Shown here piece by piece: positions 43,295-52,593 of a stretch of DNA of 64,000 nucleotides; the first letter of the stretch is position 1, and every line of letters begins with the position of its first letter. Position numbers and translations under genes: made by a program. Below the pieces are notes generated by a model. It was not told the origin of the DNA. It searched no databases and was given only the letters and a program-made list of their open reading frames with translations. The DNA comes from a bacterium D16-34. GTDB taxonomy: Bacteria; Actinomycetota; Coriobacteriia; Coriobacteriales; Eggerthellaceae. The stretch is from NCBI GenBank assembly GCA_003612515.1, contig RAZB01000008.1, forward strand, positions 1 to 64,000, written 5' to 3'.

Positions 43295-45442
43295 TTGATT
43301 GGTGCATTCATAGCTGCAGCAATTGCTTTCGTCGCTGCTCTCATACTTGTGGTTGTATTTTTCGCGGTTCGCTCAAAACACACCTCTGATCAGGTCGGAT
43401 CTAAAAAGCCTATCAACGCTATTGATACGCTTGGGGTAAACTCTTCGCTGCCTGAGCATTCGCAAATTAGCGCAAAGCCTTCAGTGACCGAAAATACGCC
43501 ACTTTCGCAATCAACTCCTGCAGGGAATTTAAAATCTCGCTTTGCTGCCATGGGCGTTTTGGTGGCTGCAATTTTTGGCACGCTATCGGCAAAATTGTGG
43601 AGCATGCAAATCATGGAAGCTTCGGCTTACGAAGCTGAGTCTGAAGAGAATCGGTATACAACCGTATTTAAGCCGGCACCTCGCGGTCTCATTTTTGATG
43701 CCGATGGAGTTCCGCTGGTGGAAAACCGCGTAGCGCTTACGGTGTTGGCTGATCCTGATGTTGCGGATAGTAGAACGGTTGTGCAGCGGCTATCTGCCTT
43801 GCTAGGTGTTCCTCATAATGTGATTCGCCAACGCATTCAAGATGCTTCATCAGGAGCGCAGTCGCAGCGTGTGGTCGTAAGCGATGCGCGCATGCGAGAC
43901 GTAGCATTTATTGCTGAGCATGCCGATGCCTTTCCTGGCGTAACCCATGAAGAGCGCACCATTCGCGTATACCCGTATGGTGCGCTGGCTGCACATGTGT
44001 TGGGATATGCCTCAACAGTGACCGCTGAAGACATCGAAAAAGCTCGCGAAGGGCGCGCGCTGGAGCTGGGCGATGTTGTAGGTCAATCGGGTGTTGAGAT
44101 GGCCTATGATGACCTGCTCGCAGGAGATCATGGGCAGCGAAAAGTTATGGCTGATGCAAATGGCAACATTGTGCAGCTTATCAGCGAGACTCAAGCAACA
44201 AAGGGCTCTGATATCTATCTCACCATTAAAGCTCCTATTCAATATGTGTGTGATACCGCCCTTGCAAAGCTCATTGCACCCGACAATGCAACGCTTGGTA
44301 CGGGCACAGGAACCGCCGGTGCGGCAGTGGTGATGAATGCAAAAGATGGTGCAATTTTGGCCATGGCAAGCTATCCGACCTATTCGCCCACCACGTTTGT
44401 TGGCGGCATCAACGAAGATATTTGGAGCATTTATCGCGACGATGAACATCATCCTATGGTGAACCGCGCCATCCAAGGCTTATATCCAGCTGCGTCAACC
44501 TATAAAGCGTTTACCGGCTTGGCTGCACTTGAATATGGGTTCGCTGATACGTCTCGCACGTGGAGCTGCTCGGGCGAGTGGGATGGTTGGGATACGGGAG
44601 ATATCCAGAAGTGCTGGAAACACTCAGGCCATGGCACGCTCGATTTTCGTGGAGGCATTGTTAATTCGTGTGACGTCGTGTTTTATGACATTGCGTATCA
44701 CTTTTTCGAGAATCGTGGCAGCGTTGGCGAAACCGCAATGCAAGACTTTATTAAGCGTTATCGCTTTGGTGAACTTACCGGTATTGAGCTTTCTGGCGAA
44801 GAGAGCGGATTGGTTCCAACGCCTGAATGGAAAGCTGAGTATTTTCGCGATTACCCTGAAGATGCCGCATGGCGTGGAGGTGACTCAACCAACATGGTCA
44901 TCGGTCAGGGCTACGTGCTTACCACGCCGCTCCAGGTAGCGTGTGCATATGGTGCCTTGGCAACGGGAAATATCATGAAGCCGCATCTTCTTAAAGAGGT
45001 TCGAAATGACGCCGGAGACGTAGCGTTGTCATTCGAGCCTGAAATTGTTGCAACACCTGAAGTTAATCAGGAGCACCTAAATATTGTGCGCGATGCTTTG
45101 CATGGGGTTGCAACGGATAATGCTGAGATTGCCAAGGAGTTTTCCGACCGCGGCATAGACCCCTCTCTGGTTGCTTGCAAAACTGGTACGGGCGAGGTTG
45201 CTGGCAAAGACGACTTTGCGTGGTTTGCCTGCTATTACCCCTTTGATGATCCGCAGTATGTTATCTCTTGTTTGGTAGAAGAAGGCGGCGGTGGCTCTTC
45301 TACCGGCGCTCCATTAGGTGCTGAACTTTTGGCAGCCACTATTGCTGCAGAAGATGGATCGCTGACCACCGTCAACGCAGTGCAAGGGTATACCGGTCGT
45401 TGGATTGAGTATGTTGGCGAAGACTCGGGTCGTACAGACTAG
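43295..45442 (+). CDS. mrdA: Penicillin-binding protein 2 (elongation transpeptidase)
   Basis: 715 residues. The PBP dimer domain and transpeptidase domain cross-link peptidoglycan during elongation. The transpeptidase motifs are ASTYK (S-x-x-K nucleophile), NSCD and CKTGTGE (K-T-G). Start TTG 43295 follows GGAGG at 8 bases. Odd: there are two hydrophobic helices, one at 3-27 and one at about 84-106, separated by a polar linker of about 55 residues; usual PBP2 has only the second. It lies between mreD and rodA. Confidence 0.94.
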   Translation: MIGAFIAAAIAFVAALILVVVFFAVRSKHTSDQVGSKKPINAIDTLGVNSSLPEHSQISAKPSVTENTPLSQSTPAGNLKSRFAAMGVLVAAIFGTLSAKLWSMQIMEASAYEAESEENRYTTVFKPAPRGLIFDADGVPLVENRVALTVLADPDVADSRTVVQRLSALLGVPHNVIRQRIQDASSGAQSQRVVVSDARMRDVAFIAEHADAFPGVTHEERTIRVYPYGALAAHVLGYASTVTAEDIEKAREGRALELGDVVGQSGVEMAYDDLLAGDHGQRKVMADANGNIVQLISETQATKGSDIYLTIKAPIQYVCDTALAKLIAPDNATLGTGTGTAGAAVVMNAKDGAILAMASYPTYSPTTFVGGINEDIWSIYRDDEHHPMVNRAIQGLYPAASTYKAFTGLAALEYGFADTSRTWSCSGEWDGWDTGDIQKCWKHSGHGTLDFRGGIVNSCDVVFYDIAYHFFENRGSVGETAMQDFIKRYRFGELTGIELSGEESGLVPTPEWKAEYFRDYPEDAAWRGGDSTNMVIGQGYVLTTPLQVACAYGALATGNIMKPHLLKEVRNDAGDVALSFEPEIVATPEVNQEHLNIVRDALHGVATDNAEIAKEFSDRGIDPSLVACKTGTGEVAGKDDFAWFACYYPFDDPQYVISCLVEEGGGGSSTGAPLGAELLAATIAAEDGSLTTVNAVQGYTGRWIEYVGEDSGRTD

Positions 45443-45475
45443 TAGTGTGCATGTTGAAACCAGAAAGGAGATAGG

Positions 45476-46672
45476 GTGGCTTCGCTTCCGCAAATAGATT
45501 CACTGAAAACTGCTCAGCATAATATGCCAGCAAATGCCAAAAAGCGTAAAGCGCCCTGGCTCAACTTACCCTTTTTACTGGTTATTGCGCTTTTGGTTGG
45601 GTATGGCCTGGTGATAGTTTATTCGGCGGTAAGCGTAGATGCAGACTATAGTTTCTCTCGTCAGCTGATGGGCGTTGCTGCAGGCGCAGTGCTTATGCTT
45701 GTTGTCTGGCGCATTGATTATCGTGCGCTTGCGGGCTTTACGATGGTGTTCTTGGTCATCAACGTGGTGCTTATCTTGTCGCCACATATTCCAGGATTGG
45801 GCACTGATGCTGGTATGGGTGCTAAGTCTTGGATCAAGCTTGGTATGCAAATACAACCAGGTGAGTTCGCCAAAGTGACCGTGGTTTTGATGGACGCAAG
45901 CATCATGGCTCGTTATGGCGGAAAACTTGATGACCTGCGAGAATACTTAAAAGCGCTCGGACTCATGCTCGTGCCATTTTTGTGCATCATGACACAACCC
46001 GACTTAGGCACCGGACTTGTTTATTTGTTCATTGCGGCGGTGTCGCTGGTAGCAGGTGGTGCGCGTCCGAAGTATTTGCTGATAACACTTGCTGTAGGAA
46101 TTGCAGCAATAGTTGCAGTGTTTGCGCTCGATGAGGTGATCAAGTCTTCAACGGGCGAATATAAGCTGCTCAAACAATATCAGCGCAACAGGTTGTTGGT
46201 CTTTTTGAACCAGGATTCAAACAATCTGACCGATGAGGGCTACAACCTCAAGCAAGCCCAAATTGCTATTGGCTCTGGTGGCTTGTTTGGCAAAGGTCTA
46301 TTCAACGGAACGCAACATTCGCTTGGACTGCTACCTGAAGCGCCTACCGACTTTATCTTCTGCGTGCTTGCTGAAGAACTCGGGTTTTTTGGGGTTTTGG
46401 GCTTGCTGGCACTTTATGTTGCCCTGATTTTGATCTGCTTTGGAATTGCTTATAACGCTTCCGATTTGTTTGGAACCGTCATTGTTATGTCTATTGTGGG
46501 TATGTGGCTATTTCAGATACTCGAAAACATTGGTATGGATTGCGGATTGATGCCTATTACTGGTATTCCGTTACCATTTGTTAGCTATGGCTCGTCGTTT
46601 ATGGTTGTAAACTTTATTATGCTTGGTTTGATTGGCTCTGTATGGAGTCATAAGGCAACCTTGAGGCGCTAA
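45476..46672 (+). CDS. rodA: RodA, SEDS peptidoglycan glycosyltransferase
   Basis: 398 residues with about ten membrane helices. SEDS family marks are YGLVIVYSAVSVDADYSFSR, KSWIKLGMQIQPGEFAK, QPDLGTGLVYL, NRLLVFLNQD, GSGGLFGKGLF, PEAPTDFIFCVLAEE and GIPLPFVSYGSS. It polymerises lipid II together with PBP2. GTG start with AAAGGAGA upstream. It is next to mrdA, the usual pair. Confidence 0.95.
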   Translation: MASLPQIDSLKTAQHNMPANAKKRKAPWLNLPFLLVIALLVGYGLVIVYSAVSVDADYSFSRQLMGVAAGAVLMLVVWRIDYRALAGFTMVFLVINVVLILSPHIPGLGTDAGMGAKSWIKLGMQIQPGEFAKVTVVLMDASIMARYGGKLDDLREYLKALGLMLVPFLCIMTQPDLGTGLVYLFIAAVSLVAGGARPKYLLITLAVGIAAIVAVFALDEVIKSSTGEYKLLKQYQRNRLLVFLNQDSNNLTDEGYNLKQAQIAIGSGGLFGKGLFNGTQHSLGLLPEAPTDFIFCVLAEELGFFGVLGLLALYVALILICFGIAYNASDLFGTVIVMSIVGMWLFQILENIGMDCGLMPITGIPLPFVSYGSSFMVVNFIMLGLIGSVWSHKATLRR

Positions 46673-46686
46673 GAAAGAGAAGCTTT

Positions 46687-47853
46687 ATGAAAAAAATGCC
46701 TATCGATATCAAAGAAGTGCTTAATGAGGCAACTAATATTCAAGCCGCACGTCAGGTGCCGCTTTCCATATCTGTCTATATTGACGATACGGCTCCAGCG
46801 GATGTACAAGCTTTGGTTCGCCAGGCTTTTGCAAGCGCCTCTGCGCAAGCTCGCGTCTCTATTCTTTATGTAGGAGATCGCGACTTTGCTCCCTATGCTG
46901 GAGATGATATGGCGTGTGTGGTTGCCGGCTTTGGGGAGCAAATTGGTAGTTATGCTCGTCAGCTCCAAAAAGCTGGTGTTCCAACTATGGTAGTTACCAC
47001 AATGCCTGAAATTGTCTCACAGTTGGCAGAAGCTTCTGGTTGCCCAATTGCAGAAGCAGATTTGCTGTCTCCTTATGAGACGTCTGAAGATGTCGAAGAG
47101 CCGGTCTTTTTAGACGAACCTTTGGCAAATGCGTTATGTGACCGAATGGGGCAGTGGGTCGTTGCAGCCTGCGATGACAAAAAGCTTGCCTTTGCGCTGG
47201 CATTTCCTTTTGTGCGCAGGCCGCTGTCCATGAACGCAGTTAAGTCAACCTCGCTGCAAAATGCGGGTGTTGGCCTGTTTACTATTATCCCTGGTGCTGA
47301 TTTGCCTATCATGACGCTTAATCAGGCAAAAATGCTGCTCATGATTGCCGCAGCATATGGCGAGAGTCTTAGCATGGAGCGCGTTAAAGAGCTGGCTTGC
47401 GTGGTTGCAGGTGGCTTTGCCTGCCGAGCTGTTGCTCGTCAGCTTGTTGGAGTTGTGCCAGCGCTTGGTTGGGCAATTAAAGCAGGAATTGGATATAGCG
47501 GCACCTATGCTATGGGTCGTGCTGCAATTGATTATTTCGAAGATGGTTGTAAATTTTGCAAGCTTGAAGATGTAGTTGTTGCTGCTCGCGATAAAGCGAT
47601 TAAGGCGGCAACCAAAAAGGCAACCGACAAAACGCAAGCACGTGCGCGCAGTATGGCGCAGAAGGTTTCGCCTGCAGTAGTAAATGTTTATGACCAGGTA
47701 ATGGCTCGGGCAACGAAGGTTGCTGATGGAATTGCTGGAGTTGCTGGGGGAGTATCCAGTGTTGCTGGCGGTGTTTCAAACGTCGCTGGTGGCGTAGCTG
47801 ATGTGGCGTCGAATAGATTCGGCAGTGCTGCTCAGGCGCGCAAACGTAAATAA
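46687..47853 (+). CDS. DUF697-domain membrane-associated protein
   Basis: 388 residues. The middle (about 180-300) is a DUF697-like domain with hydrophobic helices (VGLFTIIPGADLPIMTLNQ, VVAGGFACRAVARQLVG). The N-terminal ~150 residues may be a small alpha/beta domain. The C-terminus has Ala/Lys-rich helix and a GVAGGVSSVAGGVSNVAGG repeat with 7-residue spacing. DUF697 proteins are often found with GTPases or cell-envelope genes; the role here is unknown. It follows rodA by 14 bp and precedes the radical-SAM pair, so all appear to be one operon. Confidence 0.75.
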   Translation: MKKMPIDIKEVLNEATNIQAARQVPLSISVYIDDTAPADVQALVRQAFASASAQARVSILYVGDRDFAPYAGDDMACVVAGFGEQIGSYARQLQKAGVPTMVVTTMPEIVSQLAEASGCPIAEADLLSPYETSEDVEEPVFLDEPLANALCDRMGQWVVAACDDKKLAFALAFPFVRRPLSMNAVKSTSLQNAGVGLFTIIPGADLPIMTLNQAKMLLMIAAAYGESLSMERVKELACVVAGGFACRAVARQLVGVVPALGWAIKAGIGYSGTYAMGRAAIDYFEDGCKFCKLEDVVVAARDKAIKAATKKATDKTQARARSMAQKVSPAVVNVYDQVMARATKVADGIAGVAGGVSSVAGGVSNVAGGVADVASNRFGSAAQARKRK

Positions 47854-47875
47854 ATCTCGGAGGTAGAGCACGTCC

Positions 47876-49777
47876 ATGAATCTATGGCCTCAACTTGAGC
47901 CGCTTTTGTTACAAGCGGAGCGTCCCGCGCGCTATATCAACCACGAATTTGGCTGCGTTCGTAAACCGGATGCAGCATTTCGTTTTTGTATGATTTATCC
48001 TGACACCTACGAATTAGGGCAGGCCAACCAAGCGCTTCGCATTTTAGTGAACGTGGTAAATGCTGTTGACGACATGGCAGCAGAACGCGCATTTTTGCCC
48101 GCACCTGAGTTTTGTGATGTGATGCGCAAAGAGCATCTTCCGCTATTTTCGCTTGAGAGTTGTGCTCCGGTTAACGAGTTTGATGTTATCGGTATCACGC
48201 TTCCACACGAGCTTGCGGCAACTAATATTCTTGAGACGCTTGATCTTGCCGGCATTGGGCTGCATGCATCTGATAGAGGCGAAGACGATCCCTTTGTATT
48301 CGGTGGCGGGCCGTGTGCATTTAACCCTGAGCCCTATGCGCCATTTTTCGATGCATTTAATATTGGAGAGGGCGAAGAGGCACTTCCTGAAGGCTTGATG
48401 ATCGTGCGTGATATGCGTGCGCAGGGTGCTACGAGATCTGAGATCTTACATGCGCTTTCGCAGTTGGATGGCTGGTATGTGCCATCGCTGTATGCTTGGC
48501 GCACCGAACAAGATGCGCAAGCAACCGGGTCGTGGCTTGAACCGCTTACCCCTGACGCGCCAACCACTATCGAAAAGCGCATCTTTGAAGGCTTTGCCGA
48601 AAGCCCTGCATGGGAGCCGTGCATTGTGCCTTTCACCGAGGTTGTGCATGATCGTTTAAATGTAGAAGTGCTACGCGGCTGTGCGCGTGGGTGCCGATTC
48701 TGCCAAGCGGGCATGATGTATAGGCCAGTTCGCGAACGAAGTGCAGACAACATTGTCTCGTCGGTGATTGCTGGTCTTGAGGCTACTGGATACGACGAAG
48801 TGAGTTTGACTTCGCTCTCTACGACTGACCACTCTCAAATTGCTGAAATCTTGACGCGTGTTAATAAAGCGTGCGAAGGCAAAGGTGTGCGAATCTCGGT
48901 TCCGTCTCAGCGCCTTGATTCGTTTGGTGTTGATATGGCTGAGTTAGTGGCAGGTCAGAAAAAAGGTGGACTTACCTTTGCGCCAGAGGCTGGCACGCAG
49001 CGTCTTCGCAATGTGATTAACAAAAATGTCACCGAGGATGACTTGTTTGGGGCTATTGATGCGGCATTTGCTGCTGGTTGGCGCAGGTGCAAGCTCTATT
49101 TTATGATTGGGCTTCCAACTGAGACTGACGAGGATATCAAAGGCATAGCCTCTCTTGCTCAGCGTGCTTATGATCGAGCAAAAGCTGCGGTGCCCCCAGA
49201 GCAACGTGGCGCAATTCGCATGAGTATAAGTTGTGCGCTATTTGTTCCAAAAGCGCAAACTCCGTTTCAATGGGATGGGCAAATAGCGCCTGATGAGGCC
49301 ATTCGTCGCGTTAATCTGCTTCGCAATTCGGTTAAGTATAAGGCGGTGGATGTGCATTGGCATGATCCGAAGACCTCCTTTGTTGAAGCGGTCATGAGCC
49401 GAGGTGGTCGAGAGGCGGCTGCGTGGGTAGAGCAAGCGTGGATGCGTGGTGCACGATTTGATGCATGGACGGAGTGCTTCAACGAGCAAGCGTGGCGTGA
49501 TGCGGCGGAGGCTATTGGGCTGAGTCCTGAGGCAATTGCGCAAACCTCATATGAGACCGATTATGTTATGCCATGGGCTCATATTTCCACCGGTGCTTCG
49601 CAAAAGTGGCTTGCGCGCGAACGCAGGTTAGCAGAGCGCGAACAGACCACACCAGATTGCACCTATGAGCAGTGCTCAGCGTGTGGAGTTTGCCCGCATT
49701 TGGGTATCGATAACATGTTGGCCAAGCCGCGTGTGGCATCAGGATCAAATAGTCGCGTTGCACAGGAAGGGGAGTAA
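47876..49777 (+). CDS. Radical SAM protein with B12-binding-like domain (TIGR03960 type)
   Basis: 633 residues. An N-terminal cobalamin-binding-like region (about 20-230, YPDTYELGQANQALRIL, GITLPHELAATNIL) is followed by a radical SAM domain with the cluster cysteines in RGCARGCRFCQAGMMYRP. A late CSACGVC motif lies in the C-terminal tail (EQCSACGVCPHLGI). This family is nearly always followed by the DUF2344 partner, as here. The substrate is unknown; an RNA or protein modification has been suggested for the pair. The ATG is preceded by GGAGG. Confidence 0.9.
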   Translation: MNLWPQLEPLLLQAERPARYINHEFGCVRKPDAAFRFCMIYPDTYELGQANQALRILVNVVNAVDDMAAERAFLPAPEFCDVMRKEHLPLFSLESCAPVNEFDVIGITLPHELAATNILETLDLAGIGLHASDRGEDDPFVFGGGPCAFNPEPYAPFFDAFNIGEGEEALPEGLMIVRDMRAQGATRSEILHALSQLDGWYVPSLYAWRTEQDAQATGSWLEPLTPDAPTTIEKRIFEGFAESPAWEPCIVPFTEVVHDRLNVEVLRGCARGCRFCQAGMMYRPVRERSADNIVSSVIAGLEATGYDEVSLTSLSTTDHSQIAEILTRVNKACEGKGVRISVPSQRLDSFGVDMAELVAGQKKGGLTFAPEAGTQRLRNVINKNVTEDDLFGAIDAAFAAGWRRCKLYFMIGLPTETDEDIKGIASLAQRAYDRAKAAVPPEQRGAIRMSISCALFVPKAQTPFQWDGQIAPDEAIRRVNLLRNSVKYKAVDVHWHDPKTSFVEAVMSRGGREAAAWVEQAWMRGARFDAWTECFNEQAWRDAAEAIGLSPEAIAQTSYETDYVMPWAHISTGASQKWLARERRLAEREQTTPDCTYEQCSACGVCPHLGIDNMLAKPRVASGSNSRVAQEGE

Positions 49778-49778
49778 G

Positions 49779-50393
49779 ATGGCTGAACAGCAACTATTTC
49801 GTCTTCGTGTGACATTTAAGAAGCAGGGTCGTTTGGCGTTACTTTCGCATCTTGAGATTGCGCGTGCCCTTGAGCGAGCGGTGCGTCGTGCGGGGTTGCC
49901 ATTTGCAGTTAGCCAGGGGTTTTCGCCGCATATGAAAATTGCATTTGGAGCTGCACTGCCTGTGGGCGTAGGTGGAGCGGCGGAGTTATTTGACTTGCAA
50001 CTGACGCAATATGTTCCTGCTGATGAGGTGTTATCTGCGTTGCAGGCAGCCAGTGTAGAAGATCTTATGGTGACTGCCTGCGAATATATAGAATCGAAAG
50101 CTGCAGCTGCTTCGGTGGCTTATCCAATAAGCACCTATCGCGTTTGTTTGTCTGAACCAATTGATAGGTTAGAAATTCCCGAAATCATCCACGTTGTGCG
50201 CAAGAAGAAAGAAAAAGAGCTTTGCGTAAAGGATTTTGTGGTGGGAGATATTGCTCACAAAGGCGACACGGTTGAGTTTTCTCTTGAGTCAAAGCCGACA
50301 GGAAGCTTGCGACCGGATGTACTCATGAAGGCGTGCCTTGAAGGTTTGCCGGTGCACATTGTAAGTTTTGAACGCATTGCTCAGCGAGCCTAA
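49779..50393 (+). CDS. DUF2344 / radical-SAM-associated protein (TIGR03936 type)
   Basis: 204 residues. Opening RLRVTFKKQGRLALLSHLE, then FAVSQGFSPHMKIAFGAALPVGV, which are the family hallmarks. It starts 1 base after the stop of the radical SAM gene, with GGAAGGGGAG upstream, so the two products are certainly made together. The in-frame stretch upstream of this ATG is inside the previous gene. The function is unknown. Confidence 0.9.
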   Translation: MAEQQLFRLRVTFKKQGRLALLSHLEIARALERAVRRAGLPFAVSQGFSPHMKIAFGAALPVGVGGAAELFDLQLTQYVPADEVLSALQAASVEDLMVTACEYIESKAAAASVAYPISTYRVCLSEPIDRLEIPEIIHVVRKKKEKELCVKDFVVGDIAHKGDTVEFSLESKPTGSLRPDVLMKACLEGLPVHIVSFERIAQRA

Positions 50394-50398
50394 AGCGC

Positions 50399-50860
50399 TT
50401 ATTTTGTTGCATCTCGCCAGCGATCCAGGTGCGGAAGAAGTGTTGCCATAAGGGAAACCGCTTCTTCGCGAGAGATATTGAGGGCTTGTGCCTCCATATC
50501 GGCGGTTGCCTCAATAAATTCGTCCATATTGACGCCTTTTGCAGTAAACTCGCCATCTTGGTAGCAGTACTTGCAATAATGCTCGTTTGTTTGTCCATCA
50601 TGTTCGGTGCCGCGCAGGTCAGGGTCTGTTATGGGCATGCTGCAGCATTGGCAAAAGTAGTCTTTTGGCATATTGAAGAAGCGCTCAAGCGGCACGCCAA
50701 ATGTCACACAAATGAGCTTGACCATATCAACGCCAGGAGTTGTCTCTCCATTTTCCCAGCGAGACACGGCCTGTCGTGTTACATAAAGCTTATGAGCCAT
50801 CTCTTCTTGTGTGAGGTTTGCTTCTTTGCGAATAGCGGCAATAATCTCTTTCATATCCAT
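50399..50860 (-). CDS. Xre-family regulator with zinc-ribbon domain
   Basis: About 153 residues. An N-terminal helix-turn-helix (residues 4-58, LTQEEMAHKLYVTRQAVSRW) is followed by a putative zinc ribbon of the pattern C-x2-C...C-x2-C (FCQCCSMPI and YCKYCYQDG) and a C-terminal helical region. Such two-domain proteins are found in anaerobes as transcriptional regulators that may sense metal or redox state. ATG 50860 has AAGGAA 7 bases upstream; ATG 50875 is an alternative. It converges on the DUF2344 gene 5 bp away. Confidence 0.85.
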   Translation of the reverse strand: MDMKEIIAAIRKEANLTQEEMAHKLYVTRQAVSRWENGETTPGVDMVKLICVTFGVPLERFFNMPKDYFCQCCSMPITDPDLRGTEHDGQTNEHYCKYCYQDGEFTAKGVNMDEFIEATADMEAQALNISREEAVSLMATLLPHLDRWRDATK

Positions 50861-50990
50861 AGGTAGTTCCTTCATCTCGGGACGTATGCTGTGTTGTTAT
50901 TGTCGCGTGGCGAAGCGGCGAAGACAAGCAACAACCCGTTGCGTTGGGTGCTCTACTGTTTAATGTGGCTTTTGTTGCTGATGGTAGTAC

Positions 50991-52427
50991 TTAATGCAAA
51001 GAATTAACACTGTTTTCAATAAGATCGTGTAGCTCTTGTCTGCTCGAGATGCCAGCTTTTTCGTAAATATGTTTTACATGAGTACGAGCTGTTGAATGAG
51101 AGATTACGAGCTCTTCTTCAATATAGGGAAGAGATCTTCCTTTTGCCAGCAGGCGAAATACTTCGGCCTCTCTTGGGGAGAATTTACACAGGTCTATAAG
51201 GTAATCAATGCGCTGATCAGTGGTATGAACTAGTTCGCCACTTTCGGAGCTCTTTTGAGATAAATTGTTGACGTCTAGTTCTTTAAAGATAAAGAAAAAC
51301 AGAACAACAAATGCAATCACTGCTAAGAGGCTGAAAATGGCTATCTCGGCTGAGTTGGTGATATTTTTGACACCGAATATGTCACCTAGAATAAACCCGA
51401 GATATGAACCAGCATGTTGAGCTACAGCACACCAACCGAATACATGAATAGTTGATCCCTTGGCGCGAATAGCTACATAGGGGAAAATGAGCAGAATTAA
51501 GCACTCGAAGAGAATGCTTCCTCCTAACACGCAAGCGATAGAGATGATATTTGCTATGGCAATATTTAGTACGAGTAACCCATAGCCAATGATAAAAACT
51601 GGTACAGAGAATCGGTAGAGAAACAATATAGGAGCACTTCGGCCAAAGAGTATGAGCAGTAATGCATTAACAACAAACATTACTGCCATTACTAAATAAA
51701 TGAACTCGCTATTTTGAGCGGCGGTATTGCCGAAGACAGCTAAAACCCGAAGCATGCCACAGGTGAGACCCATGATAATGCAAGAAACTAGAATTTTGGT
51801 GAAGCCGTTTTGCCAAGTTACCTATGGTGTCGTGCCTAGGCATTGCTCATCCGTACAAAATATAAGAATGACGGCTGAGGCAATGGGGAGGCAAACGATT
51901 ACGGTGAAATATGCCGGCCAAGGCAATATGTGAATAATTGCAGACGCCACAGCGGCGAAAAGACATGAAAAAGTGACGTGTCCAGCAAGTCGATTGATAC
52001 TTAATTTTTGAAACAAAGCACCCCAAGAAAGCAAGAGCACTGCATTGCCAAGTCCTACAAGCGAAGTTGCTGTAATCATAAGTTCGATAGAGTCAACGAA
52101 GTTAAGTGCCAGAATCAGCAGTACCGTCCCAAGTGAAGTTGAGCTCGCTGAAAACGCGATAACCCATTTGCCAGAATTAAGTACATCGAATCGATGGATA
52201 AGAAACATCATGACAATAAGACCAAGGGAAACGGTGGCTGAAAAAGCAACGCGAACAAACAGAATTGAGTAAGAGGGATCTTTATCTATTATGAGTTGCG
52301 GACAATTGACAACAACCGAAAGAGAAAAGGCAAAATAAAAACCAATGCCAAGCATAAGCCATGGTTTGTAACGCCAAGAATCTAAGATCTCAGACAAAGT
52401 TGTTGTCTTTACTTGCTTTTGTGTCAT
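50991..52427 (-). pseudogene. Membrane-bound LuxR-type regulator, interrupted by an in-frame TAG
   Basis: Read through one amber codon at 51822-51824 (codon 202), this is a single frame of 479 codons. An N-terminal array of about twelve membrane helices ends in a LuxR helix-turn-helix (about 410-475: FSPREAEVFRLLAKGRSLPYIE, STARTHVKHIYEKAG). Such MFS-like/LuxR fusions are abundant in Eggerthellaceae and usually sit next to the reductase operon they control, as here. CAG to TAG is the simplest cause of the break. ATG 52427 follows AGGAGG; the two pieces are in the same frame, so there is no frameshift. As written no functional DNA-binding half is linked to the sensor half. Confidence 0.82.
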
Positions 52428-52593
52428 CAGGACACCCCCTCCTATACTTTTATCATATGCAACCTGGTTATTCTTAGCATCAGCCATAATGGCCGATATG
52501 AGTTATATTCAAAAATCGTTTCCTCTGGTTGATGTATCTCCTTGCTCTCCTGTCGTAAGTTTAACCTGTCGGTTTTAGAAAGGAGAACAAATC

